Positions 34,370 through 42,041 of a DNA stretch of 64,000 nucleotides are shown one piece after another. How positions within the stretch are numbered: position 1 is the stretch's first letter; each line of letters begins with the position of its first letter. The stretch is from an uncultured Eubacteriales bacterium (GTDB lineage Bacteria; Bacillota; Clostridia; Peptostreptococcales; Anaerovoracaceae): NCBI GenBank assembly GCA_902775345.1, contig CACYLW010000007.1, positions 124,001 to 188,000 of the forward strand, written 5' to 3'. Made by a program: the position numbers and the translations under genes. Below the pieces are notes generated by a model that searched no databases, had not been told where the DNA came from, and saw nothing but the letters and a program-made list of their open reading frames with translations.

Positions 34370-34398
34370 ATTATATTCACCGTTTTCAGCCTTGTCAA
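34370..34398 (-). promoter_or_regulatory. Consensus promoter of rpmF
   Basis: On the minus strand TTGACA (34393-34398), 17 bases, TATAAT (34370-34375): a perfect sigma-70 promoter about 60 bases upstream of the rpmF GTG. Confidence 0.85.
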
Positions 34399-34497
34399 CG
34401 GTTTTATTGTGATATTTATTCAGGTTTTTAAAAAGTTTTTTTATAAAAGGGTGGATTTAATATTTCTTTTGTGTTATTTTATCTATGTTGCAAATAA

Positions 34498-34574
34498 CGG
34501 GGTGTGGCTCAGCTTGGTAGAGCGCTTCGTTCGGGACGAAGAGGTCGCGTGTTCAAATCTCGTCACCCCGACCA
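34498..34574 (+). tRNA. tRNA-Pro (anticodon CGG)
   Basis: 77 bases including an encoded CCA. The acceptor arms CGGGGTG and CACCCCG pair fully. The anticodon stem CTTCG/CGAAG closes the loop TTCGGGA, giving anticodon CGG (reads CCG). The T-arm contains GTTCAAATC, and the D-arm is GCTCAGCTTGGTAGAGC. It is followed at once by a terminator, so it is a single-gene transcript. Confidence 0.96.
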
Positions 34575-34577
34575 TTT

Positions 34578-34608
34578 AAAACCGCTGATCATAGGATCGG
34601 CGGTTTTT
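34578..34608 (+). terminator. Terminator of tRNA-Pro
   Basis: AACCGC/GCGGTT, extended inward by GATC/GATC, with a T6 run. The minus-strand gene tmcAL ends at its edge. Confidence 0.85.
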
Positions 34609-35846
34609 TATTCTTCCATTATCACAGGCGAATGTCTGTGATCGCTGTATCGGTCTGTCTCCCCTTTTGTCACCAGGTTGTAAATATCCGCAGCGTGCAG
34701 ATCAAGCTGCAGAAGGTCTTTTGCCTTTTGATCAAGGTCTCCTGCATTTTTATTTACATTCATGATCACCGGAAGCGATGCGGATCCGTCATCCCTCATC
34801 TCGGCCAGAAGTTCCCTTCCCCTGTTGTTGAATCCGAGAACTCTTATATATGCGGGACCATTCATATCATACCTGCTCCTGCTGATACCAAGAATGAGCT
34901 GCATGCAAAGTCTTGAAAGTCTGGTATAAGTATACCTTTTAGATTTGATCAGCCTTATGAAATCAGTCCAGGATGCGGATGAGCCTGCATTTGCCTTCAT
35001 GAGAGATGCGAGTCCTTCTCCGCCCGACGGACAATCTTCTATGACTTCAGTTTCAGCAGACAGCACGGCAAATCTCAGGATATCAAACCAGCTGTCCCTG
35101 TCAGGTCCCGTAAGATGACATTCCTTCATGGACCTTGCAGTATGATCCGGAACGTACCTTGAAGTATTGCGGCCATCCAGCGTCTGCGCTCTGATAGCCG
35201 AAGAGCTCTGATAAGCTAACCGTTCATCATAAGGATCTCCGTAACCGGCGCCTTCCCTTCGTATAACGACCGGCTCAGCATCTGCCATGGCCTTTATATA
35301 TTCTATTCCCAGGATATCATTAGCTTGCTCGAGTATCCGCAGATCTCCCAGTATCTCAGGATCGGAATCAGGATCAGTCCCTTTTATGCCTGCTCTTACT
35401 TCAGCATACGCCCGTGCTCTTGCTGCCGGATATGAAAACCCCATGCTTCTGATCGACCTGACCGTATCCGCTATTGCATCTTCATTCTCCTTCAAAGTGC
35501 GGGCTACCCTTACAAGTGAGTCTTTTTCACCCGATTCGCTGCCGAAAGAGATATGAGTGACCTTTCCGGTAGCCTCAAGCGTTCTGACTGCAGCATCTGC
35601 ATACTGTCCGGCATTTCCGAGACAAAACAGGACGGGGATCTCAACGACAAGATCAGCACCGCTTTTCAGCGCATGCTCCGTCCTCACCCATTTATCCATG
35701 ACAGCAGGCTCACCACGCTGCACATAGTCACCGCTCATAGCGGCAACAACAGCATCGCAGCCTGTTATGCGGCGTGTCTCTTCTATATGATAAACATGCC
35801 CGTTGTGAAGGGGATTGTATTCTGCTGTGATCCCTGCAGCCTTCAA
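34608..35846 (-). CDS. tmcAL: tRNA(Met) cytidine acetate ligase TmcAL
   Basis: 412 residues of the YlbM/TmcAL nucleotidyltransferase family. The N-terminal ATP site is GITAEYNPLHNGHVYHI with the HxGH-type motif, followed by AMSGDYVQRGEPAVMDKW. TmcAL activates acetate with ATP and acetylates C34 of elongator tRNA-Met to ac4C. The start codon is TTG 35846, with AAAGGA upstream. It is the only gene between two terminators (34578-34608 and 35864-35895). Confidence 0.93.
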   Translation of the reverse strand: MKAAGITAEYNPLHNGHVYHIEETRRITGCDAVVAAMSGDYVQRGEPAVMDKWVRTEHALKSGADLVVEIPVLFCLGNAGQYADAAVRTLEATGKVTHISFGSESGEKDSLVRVARTLKENEDAIADTVRSIRSMGFSYPAARARAYAEVRAGIKGTDPDSDPEILGDLRILEQANDILGIEYIKAMADAEPVVIRREGAGYGDPYDERLAYQSSSAIRAQTLDGRNTSRYVPDHTARSMKECHLTGPDRDSWFDILRFAVLSAETEVIEDCPSGGEGLASLMKANAGSSASWTDFIRLIKSKRYTYTRLSRLCMQLILGISRSRYDMNGPAYIRVLGFNNRGRELLAEMRDDGSASLPVIMNVNKNAGDLDQKAKDLLQLDLHAADIYNLVTKGETDRYSDHRHSPVIMEE

Positions 35847-35863
35847 AATTCTTTATCCTTTCA

Positions 35864-35895
35864 GAAAAACAAGGGCCTGCCTGATCAGCAGACCC
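35864..35895 (-). terminator. Terminator upstream of tmcAL
   Basis: GGGTCTGC/GCAGGCCC, an 8-bp stem with one mismatch and loop TGATCAG, is followed on the minus strand by TTGTTTTTC. It ends the transcript of the coiled-coil gene at 35922, though leaky read-through into tmcAL is possible as only 18 bases separate them. Confidence 0.75.
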
Positions 35896-35921
35896 CGATA
35901 TATTCACAATTGAACCGGCGA

Positions 35922-36500
35922 TTATTCTTCTTCTGTCTTTTCAGGCTCTTCAGCAGCCGGCTGATCTCCGAGACGTACTCTTTCAGCAAGAGTCTTCATC
36001 TCCTGACGGTTCTGATTAACCTTCGCATTGAGGTTGGAGAACATCTGGTTGAAGTACTCAGTCATAGGCTGGATATACGATCCGCTGACTCCGGCGATAT
36101 CCGTCTGCATGTCATAGAGAAGCTGATCGATATACTCATAGGATCTGTACTTCATGTAGTTTGCATGATTCTCGGCTTCCTTGAGGATGGCATCAGCTCT
36201 TCTCTGAGCGTCCTTGTAAATGTTGTTGTTGTTTACAAGGTATTCAACCTGATCCTTGGCCTCGTTGATCATCCTGTTATATTCCTTCTTGGCATCGCTG
36301 ATGATGCGGTCTCTCTCCTGATCGAGCCATCTTGCCTGCTGTATGTCGCGAGGCAGGTTTGCGCGTATATCCTCGAGGATCTTAGTTGCTACATCAAGAT
36401 CGATGATGCCCTTTTCGGAGAAAGGCATTTTGCTTGAAGAAGTGATGAGATCTTCAAGTTCCTCAAGAAGAGACATTAATTTGATGCTGTCGTCGTTCAT
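35922..36500 (-). CDS. Coiled-coil protein (ATPase/ATP-synthase-B-like), function unknown
   Basis: 192 residues, almost wholly helical and charged, with heptad-like stretches from about residue 60 to 130 (RDRIISDAKKEYNRMINEAK, RRADAILKEAENHANYMK) and a disordered acidic tail. The central part resembles DivIVA- or F-ATPase-b-like coiled coils. There is no membrane segment or catalytic motif. It sits downstream of coaD on the same strand in a group with rsmD and recG, a frequent arrangement in Clostridia. A structural or scaffolding role is likely. Confidence 0.6.
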   Translation of the reverse strand: MNDDSIKLMSLLEELEDLITSSSKMPFSEKGIIDLDVATKILEDIRANLPRDIQQARWLDQERDRIISDAKKEYNRMINEAKDQVEYLVNNNNIYKDAQRRADAILKEAENHANYMKYRSYEYIDQLLYDMQTDIAGVSGSYIQPMTEYFNQMFSNLNAKVNQNRQEMKTLAERVRLGDQPAAEEPEKTEEE

Positions 36501-36548
36501 ATTGATTCCTCCATTTTTATCTTTCAGGAACGGTCATGCCGGTCCGAT

Positions 36549-37034
36549 TTATTTACTGAGTTTTTCCTTTATTCTCTTTTCAACATATTCGGGAACAAGT
36601 CCTTCTATGCTTCCTCCGAGAGAAGCAACTTCCTTTACAATACTTGAACATATGAAAGAATGCTGCGGATCCGTCATCAAGAGTATTGTCTCCGTATCTC
36701 CGGTAAAAAGAAGCGCATTCATCTGCGCCATCTGAAGTTCACTTTCAAAATCCGCCGTATTCCTCAGGCCTCTTACATAAGCCGTAAAACCGTTCGCATT
36801 GACATAGTCTGCAATGAGACCGCTGAAAGTCTCGACTTTTACATTCGGAATATGCTTTGTTACTTCCCTGGTTATTTCTACTCTTTCTTCAACAGTAAAA
36901 AAACCGGTCTTTCTCGGATTGATAGCAATAGCCACAGTGAGTGAATCATACATCTTTGCAGCTCTCTCTATAATATTGAGATGTCCGTTTGTGACCGGGT
37001 CAAATGAGCCCGCATAAAGAGCTTTTCTTTCCAT
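36549..37034 (-). CDS. coaD: Phosphopantetheine adenylyltransferase
   Basis: 161 residues with the nucleotidyltransferase motif GSFDPVTNGHLNII and ISSSIVKE-like C-terminal signature (ICSSIVKEVASLGG). It makes dephospho-CoA from 4'-phosphopantetheine and ATP. The start is ATG 37034 with GAGGGA seven bases upstream; the in-frame ATG at 37049 would add MRDLL and lacks a site. It follows rsmD, the usual rsmD-coaD pair. Confidence 0.95.
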   Translation of the reverse strand: MERKALYAGSFDPVTNGHLNIIERAAKMYDSLTVAIAINPRKTGFFTVEERVEITREVTKHIPNVKVETFSGLIADYVNANGFTAYVRGLRNTADFESELQMAQMNALLFTGDTETILLMTDPQHSFICSSIVKEVASLGGSIEGLVPEYVEKRIKEKLSK

Positions 37035-37062
37035 CAGTAAGTCCCTCACTTAACTCAATATA

Positions 37063-37635
37063 TTAGCAAAACGGTTCACGATTATCAACAGAAAACAAGT
37101 CTACACCTATCGAACCGTACTTCTTTTCTTTGAATTTTTCAAGGTTTCCGTAGGTATCCAATAATTTATTATCGTATAAATGTTCGCATACCACGACGCT
37201 CCTCTCATCAATCATGCCATATTCCTGCAGTTTCAGCATTGCAGTTACATAAAAGTCGGTTTTTTCATAAGGCGGATCAATGATCACTATATCAAACACA
37301 GGCTTTTCACGCCTTCCTGATATTTCTGTGAGAGCAGCCTCAAAATCTTTGCCTAATACTACAGCATCCTTTCCGGCTCCGCAGTTTGCGATGTTGGAAA
37401 CAAGCACCCGCTGATTCTGTCTGTTCGTCTCTACGAATGTACACCTTGCCGCTCCTCTTGAGAGTGCTTCAAGACCCATTGCCCCGCTTCCGGCAAAGAG
37501 ATCCAGAACTTCGGCATCCGGCAGCCACTGCATGATCATGCTGAATACGGCTTCCCTTACCTTCTCGGTAGTAGGTCTGATGCCCCTTGGCACCTCTATA
37601 TTTCTGTATTTGTACTTTCCTGATGTGATCTTCAT
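37063..37635 (-). CDS. rsmD: 16S rRNA (guanine966-N2)-methyltransferase RsmD
   Basis: 190 residues, a Rossmann-fold SAM methyltransferase. Seen: the start MKITSGKYKYRNIEVP, GIRPTTEKVREAVFSMI, the SAM motif VLDLFAGSGAMGLEALSRGA, and the catalytic motif IIDPPY. It methylates G966 of 16S rRNA in the assembled 30S subunit. It begins four bases after the recG stop. Confidence 0.96.
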   Translation of the reverse strand: MKITSGKYKYRNIEVPRGIRPTTEKVREAVFSMIMQWLPDAEVLDLFAGSGAMGLEALSRGAARCTFVETNRQNQRVLVSNIANCGAGKDAVVLGKDFEAALTEISGRREKPVFDIVIIDPPYEKTDFYVTAMLKLQEYGMIDERSVVVCEHLYDNKLLDTYGNLEKFKEKKYGSIGVDLFSVDNREPFC

Positions 37636-37639
37636 GTTC

Positions 37640-39688
37640 TCAGATAATATTTGAATTGTCGGATGCGCCTGCGCGCATCATCATCCCGTAAGCATATGCA
37701 GCATCTGTAAGGCATTTGCCCTCCTGACGCTCTGCCATTATTTTATCTGCATCTTCGATTGCAGCTTCTAGTATATCCGTATACCTCGAAAGCATCAATA
37801 CATCCGATGCTGCTGTGCCTGACTGCATGGTTCCCATAACATCGCCGGGTCCCCTCATCTCATAGTCGGTCTCACTTATCTCAAAGCCGTCGCTTATCTC
37901 AGCCATGGCTTTTGCCCTCGCGACTGCTGTCTCGGATTTACTGTAGTTGATTACATAGCAATAAGACTGCCTGCTGCTGCGTCCTACCCTGCCTCTCAGC
38001 TGGTGCATCTGAGCAAGGCCGAAGCGTTCGCTGTTTTCTATTATAATAACTGTAGCCTCAGGTATGTCGATGCCTACTTCGATGACGATAGTGGATACCA
38101 GGATCTGCACGCTGCCATCCTTGAAGGCGTTCATGATCGAGGTTTTTTCCTCGCCGCTCAGGCGTCCGTGCAGCAGAGCAGCCTCATATCCCGGAAACCT
38201 TTCTTTGATTTCCTCAAACAGTTTCTGTACGGACTGCAGGTCTTCGTCATCGTTGTCAATGCTTGGAGCTATTACATATGCGCGGTTTCCTTTCGCGAGC
38301 TCGCTCCTCATTCCGGAATACGCGCGTTCCCTTGTGCTGCTGTCAAGCGCCCGTGTTATTATTCTTTTCCTGTCCCTGGGCATGGATCTGATGATGCTGA
38401 AATCCATGTCCCCAAACACCGTCGCGGCAAGAGTACGCGGAATAGGCGTCGCGCTCATGACACAGACGTTGACTCCTCTGCCCTTTTTTATAAGGCTTTT
38501 TCTCTGTGCTACTCCGAATCTGTGCTGTTCATCTGTTATTACAAGCGCAAGATCGTTGAATGAAACATCATTCTGTATCAGCGCATGTGTCCCTATAAGC
38601 ACATCTGTTTTACCACTCGCAACGTCATCTATCACCTTGCGTCTGTCAGAAATCTTCATTCCGCTTACAAGAAGGTCGCACCTGATCCCGTACCGCGAAA
38701 GGTCGCTGCTTATGCTCTCGTAATGCTGCTTTGCAAGTATGCTTGTCGGAGCCATCATAGCCGCCTGCATGCCGGAAACGGCACACCTATATATCGCTGC
38801 TTCAGCTACTGCAGTCTTTCCGCATCCGACATCACCCTGAACGAGTCTGTTCATAGGCTTTCTGCTGCTCAGATCTGCCATGATCTCATTTATACATTTG
38901 GACTGGCCTTCAGTCAGTTCAAATGGCAGTCCGCCGTAAAATACACTCATGTCCTGTTCAGGCACCGATGAGTCGACTTCCGGGTCCGCCGCACCGGCTG
39001 CATTCATTCTTACCGCAAGCTGGTACATCAGCAGTTTCTCATATATAAGTCTGTATCTTGCTGCTTTATAATGCTGCTCACTCTCAGGGAAATGGATGTT
39101 CCCGAAAGCGAACTCCGGTCCGCAAAGTTTGCGTTTTTCAACTATGTCTCTTCCTATCCAGTCAGTATCCAGATCCGTGTTATCCAGCGCTTCTTTTACC
39201 CATTTCCTGAGACTTGCATCTGTAAGGCCGGCGGAATGCCTGTAGACCGGGAATATACCTCTGGCATCTCTTTCGCCGCCCGCCTTGCTGAATTCGGGAT
39301 TAGTCCATACTCTTGCACCATTCCTGATCCTCATGCGGCCGAAAAGCACATATTCTTCGCCGGTGGTAAGCATCTTTCTGAGATAAGGCATGTTAAAAAA
39401 GACAGCGTAAAAAACACAGCTGTCATCCCTGAGCGTACATTCCGTCATGGAACGTCCGCCCGAGAGTGGCCTCAGCTGCACTTTGATGAGTCTTCCGCAC
39501 GTCAGACTGTCCTTCTCAGTGCCGGCATCCATGGCGCGCACCAGATGACGTCTGTCCTTATATTTTACAGGATAATAAGACAGCAGGTCGCCTATTGTCT
39601 CAATACCTGCTGCTGATAGCTGATCCTTCTTCTTCGGACCTATCCCTTTTAAAGTTGTTATCTCATCACTGAGAGCGTATTTTATCAT
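37640..39688 (-). CDS. recG: ATP-dependent DNA helicase RecG
   Basis: 682 residues: an N-terminal wedge/OB domain (LKGIGPKKKDQLSAAGI), then a superfamily 2 helicase with Walker A GDVGCGKTA, the DEQH box (ITDEQHRFGVAQR), SATPIPRTLA, and the RecG-specific C-terminal motif MHQLRGRVGRSS. It remodels stalled forks and Holliday junctions. It starts one base after the Asp23-family stop. Confidence 0.97.
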   Translation of the reverse strand: MIKYALSDEITTLKGIGPKKKDQLSAAGIETIGDLLSYYPVKYKDRRHLVRAMDAGTEKDSLTCGRLIKVQLRPLSGGRSMTECTLRDDSCVFYAVFFNMPYLRKMLTTGEEYVLFGRMRIRNGARVWTNPEFSKAGGERDARGIFPVYRHSAGLTDASLRKWVKEALDNTDLDTDWIGRDIVEKRKLCGPEFAFGNIHFPESEQHYKAARYRLIYEKLLMYQLAVRMNAAGAADPEVDSSVPEQDMSVFYGGLPFELTEGQSKCINEIMADLSSRKPMNRLVQGDVGCGKTAVAEAAIYRCAVSGMQAAMMAPTSILAKQHYESISSDLSRYGIRCDLLVSGMKISDRRKVIDDVASGKTDVLIGTHALIQNDVSFNDLALVITDEQHRFGVAQRKSLIKKGRGVNVCVMSATPIPRTLAATVFGDMDFSIIRSMPRDRKRIITRALDSSTRERAYSGMRSELAKGNRAYVIAPSIDNDDEDLQSVQKLFEEIKERFPGYEAALLHGRLSGEEKTSIMNAFKDGSVQILVSTIVIEVGIDIPEATVIIIENSERFGLAQMHQLRGRVGRSSRQSYCYVINYSKSETAVARAKAMAEISDGFEISETDYEMRGPGDVMGTMQSGTAASDVLMLSRYTDILEAAIEDADKIMAERQEGKCLTDAAYAYGMMMRAGASDNSNII

Positions 39689-39689
39689 T

Positions 39690-40100
39690 TCAGTTATTGT
39701 TTCTGACTATATCAATATTACGCTTGATGATCACACCGTTCTTGTCACCTGATAAACCCCTGACCTTGACACTGATGGTGACCGGCTTCGGAAGCCTGAG
39801 CATTTCGAAGTCCTTTTCAACAGCTTCAAATATCATGTCAGCGGTTTCAGAAATGTTTTTTCCGTTCTTTACAACAATATATATCTTGACCTTCACCTGG
39901 TCTTTTTTCTCAGAAACCTCGACGGCGTCATAATAATCCGGATCGATTATTGGTGTAGGCTTTTCCTTGATCGGCTTGCCTTTCTTGTTTGAAAGCATAA
40001 GAAAAGTCCCCATGCCCAGCATGTCTTCGATTATCATGCGTTCGATGACGCCCTTATTTACCGCAATGGCACCATAACTGTTTCTGACGATTACTGACAT
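39690..40100 (-). CDS. Asp23/Gls24 family envelope stress protein
   Basis: 136 residues of the Asp23 fold: GAIAVNKGVIERMI at the N-terminus, a central VKVKIYIVVKNG strand and the VTISVKVRGL strand. It has a non-standard insertion (LSNKKGKPIKEKPTPI). Family members localise at the membrane and relate to envelope stress and fatty-acid metabolism. It precedes recG as a translationally close pair; the rpmB remnant lies upstream, as in the usual rpmB-asp23 arrangement. Confidence 0.85.
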   Translation of the reverse strand: MSVIVRNSYGAIAVNKGVIERMIIEDMLGMGTFLMLSNKKGKPIKEKPTPIIDPDYYDAVEVSEKKDQVKVKIYIVVKNGKNISETADMIFEAVEKDFEMLRLPKPVTISVKVRGLSGDKNGVIIKRNIDIVRNNN

Positions 40101-40157
40101 TGTTCTTTTATTCTCTGGGGACCATATCTTTCGTATTGTTATTATTACATTTTTTTG

Positions 40158-40193
40158 AAAAAGAAAAAAGCCTCGAGCAGCATGTGCTCAAGA
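40158..40193 (-). terminator. Terminator after the rpmB remnant
   Basis: On the minus strand CTTGAGCA/TGCTCGAG (one wobble pair) around CATGC is followed by a run of T residues (complement of 40158-40169). Confidence 0.75.
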
Positions 40194-40217
40194 CCATCCT
40201 CTTAAAATATGCTTCTA

Positions 40218-40421
40218 TCAGACGGCACGGTTGACCTTGCCCGATCTGAGGCAGCTTGTGCATACGGAAGCTTTTCTTACTCTGCCGTTATCATTGATCC
40301 TTACGGTCTGGATATTAGCGTTCCATTTTCTTTTTGTATGGATGTTGGAGTGAGAAACAGTATTTCCCGATCTAGTTATAGTAACACAACCGTTTTTTCA
40401 ATGCAAGCACTTTTTTCTCAT
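40218..40421 (-). pseudogene. rpmB: Ribosomal protein L28 gene with a damaged 5' end
   Basis: From 40373 down to the TGA at 40218 the minus strand encodes the L28 body without error: RSGNTVSHSNIHTKRKW, then NANIQTVRINDNGRVRK and SVCTSCLRSGKVNRAV. The start region is abnormal. In this frame there is no ATG, GTG or TTG between 40373 and an in-frame TGA at 40400-40398. The next ATG (40421, with AAGGA nine bases upstream) gives only MRKKCLH before that TGA. Normal L28 has about a dozen residues including a CxxC before RSGN. Possible readings: 5' deletion, a nonsense mutation in an unusual N-terminus, or an assembly error. No functional product is predicted. Confidence 0.75.
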
Positions 40422-40453
40422 TTTTCAATGTCCTTATTAAACCTCATAATTTC

Positions 40454-40482
40454 TTCAAATAAAAGTTGTTTAAGAGTATAAT
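40454..40482 (+). promoter_or_regulatory. Promoter of the pseudo-peptidase gene
   Basis: TTCAAA (40454-40459), 17 bases, TATAAT (40477-40482), about 35 bases before ATG 40517. It runs divergently from rpmB. Confidence 0.6.
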
Positions 40483-40516
40483 ATCTAATGAAATAATATG
40501 TATTTCGGAGTTGGAA

Positions 40517-41998
40517 ATGAGCAAATTATTCAGTAACAATAAATTCAGGATCGCTATCATACTTTTAGCAATAATAATAGTCGCGGGCATATCCTTCTTT
40601 AAATCCAGAAGCACGAAGCTACTGGATAAGGATGTTTACTCCTCCTTCAAAACAGCCATCGATGATATATGCGAATCGGAGAACGGCGGTTTTGCAGACC
40701 AGCGTGAACTGATGGATTTCATCGAGAGCTGGGCTGACGAGAACTCTCTTAAATATAAAGAGGATAAACACGGAAACATTATATTCAACCGGCCCGCGGT
40801 CAAACGCAAAAAGAATGTGACCCCTACCCTTGTCGCAGTAAGCATGAACTATCAGACTGCTTCAGACAATGCGCAGATCCTCGCTTCTGCCGCAGCCATA
40901 GCTCACTCTGATATTGAATCAGGGCGCCGTACGGTAGTCTTTTTCAATGATGATAAGGGCCTTGCCGAAGGATACAAGGGTATCAATAAAAAGTATATAG
41001 ATTCAAAAACCAAGGTTATCTACCTCGATCAGGGTTCCATGACTTATCTTTCGACCGGATCATTCCAGCAAAGGCAGACGGAAATAGTCATACCCGCCCA
41101 CCGCGAAAAGAATCCTTGTGATACAGCCGTAAAGATCAATATCAGCGGGATCCGTTCCAACGTCATAGGTCCCGGAATCAATAAGCATCCTGATCCGATC
41201 TCAGCTCTCAGCAGCCTTCTTACTCGTCTTAAAAGCAAATCGACCGACAGCAGGCTTGCTGAATTAAGTGTCGGAAGCAACGGAAGCATGTACCCTGTTT
41301 CGCTGGAAGCAACTATCGTCATAAACTCGTACAACCTGTCGTCTTTTACCGGATATATCGATAAAAGGATCAAAGCCTGGGAAAAATCATACGGTTCGGA
41401 TTATGAAGATCTCGTTTTCACATATGAAGTGATCAGTGACGAGGAGTCCCTCCCTCAGAAAGTATATACTGCTGCGACTACCGATAAGATTACAGGCATT
41501 CTTTACACTATACGCAGCGGAGCCTACAGATATACAGAAAACGATTCGATTCCTGACGGTAAAGAACCCGGAGATGCATATGGAATAAATTGTCTGACGG
41601 ATATACAGGCAGAAAATGACAGTATAACGATCCCCGTCATCGTACAGGGAGTCAACGATTCCTTTACTGAAAGGATTTTGAATGATAATAAGGTTGCTGT
41701 TGAACTTTACAAATGCACATACAATCAGACAGATAAGATCGAAGCTTTTCTGAACGATAAAGATAAACTGTCCCGCACTTTCAAAAACACATTTGATAAA
41801 GTCAGTGATGGAGGTGTCGCGGATTCAGAGCTGGCATTCATCACCGATAATTACTTTACTCCGTGTTCATATCTCCAGGCGAAGAACAGCAGCGCGGATA
41901 TAATACATATACGTACAAAAGGCTCTTCCGCTTCAGACATAGCAAACACGATACTCTGTTATATCAAGGCAAAAGGCAATACTTCTATCTTTAAATAA
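40517..41998 (+). CDS. Membrane-anchored M20/PepD-like protein lacking the metal ligands
   Basis: 493 residues with one N-terminal membrane segment (about residues 10-27), then an extracytoplasmic domain that tracks the aminoacyl-histidine dipeptidase (PepD, M20) fold: LMDFIESWADENSLKYKEDK-HGNIIF, then VKINISGIRSNVIGPGINKH (for the GGHSG segment), and DSRLAELSVGSNGSMYPVSLEA. The zinc sites are gone: the HxD strand is VAVSMNY, the ADNG site is SDNAQ, and the catalytic EE is NDDKG. It is probably a non-enzymatic binding or scaffolding protein. ATG 40517 has CGGAG upstream. It sits 43 bases before a class A PBP and probably shares its transcript. Confidence 0.65.
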   Translation: MSKLFSNNKFRIAIILLAIIIVAGISFFKSRSTKLLDKDVYSSFKTAIDDICESENGGFADQRELMDFIESWADENSLKYKEDKHGNIIFNRPAVKRKKNVTPTLVAVSMNYQTASDNAQILASAAAIAHSDIESGRRTVVFFNDDKGLAEGYKGINKKYIDSKTKVIYLDQGSMTYLSTGSFQQRQTEIVIPAHREKNPCDTAVKINISGIRSNVIGPGINKHPDPISALSSLLTRLKSKSTDSRLAELSVGSNGSMYPVSLEATIVINSYNLSSFTGYIDKRIKAWEKSYGSDYEDLVFTYEVISDEESLPQKVYTAATTDKITGILYTIRSGAYRYTENDSIPDGKEPGDAYGINCLTDIQAENDSITIPVIVQGVNDSFTERILNDNKVAVELYKCTYNQTDKIEAFLNDKDKLSRTFKNTFDKVSDGGVADSELAFITDNYFTPCSYLQAKNSSADIIHIRTKGSSASDIANTILCYIKAKGNTSIFK

Positions 41999-42041
41999 TA
42001 AATGATATAATAATTAATTGATTATTATATTTAGGAGGAAA

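Noticed and set aside
34498..34574. Plus-strand open frame (34322-34579) overlapping the tRNA
   Set aside because: The region folds into a complete tRNA-Pro and the frame is rich in Phe and Ile from AT-rich DNA.
40398..40421. In-frame TGA in rpmB read as selenocysteine (C-L-H-U)
   Set aside because: TGA is a normal stop for many genes here, I see no convincing SECIS hairpin right after it, and selenocysteine in L28 is not known to me. A lesion or sequence error is simpler.
40209..40481. Plus-strand open frame of 90 codons across rpmB
   Set aside because: It is the exact complementary frame of the conserved L28 body; the minus-strand reading carries all the family similarity.
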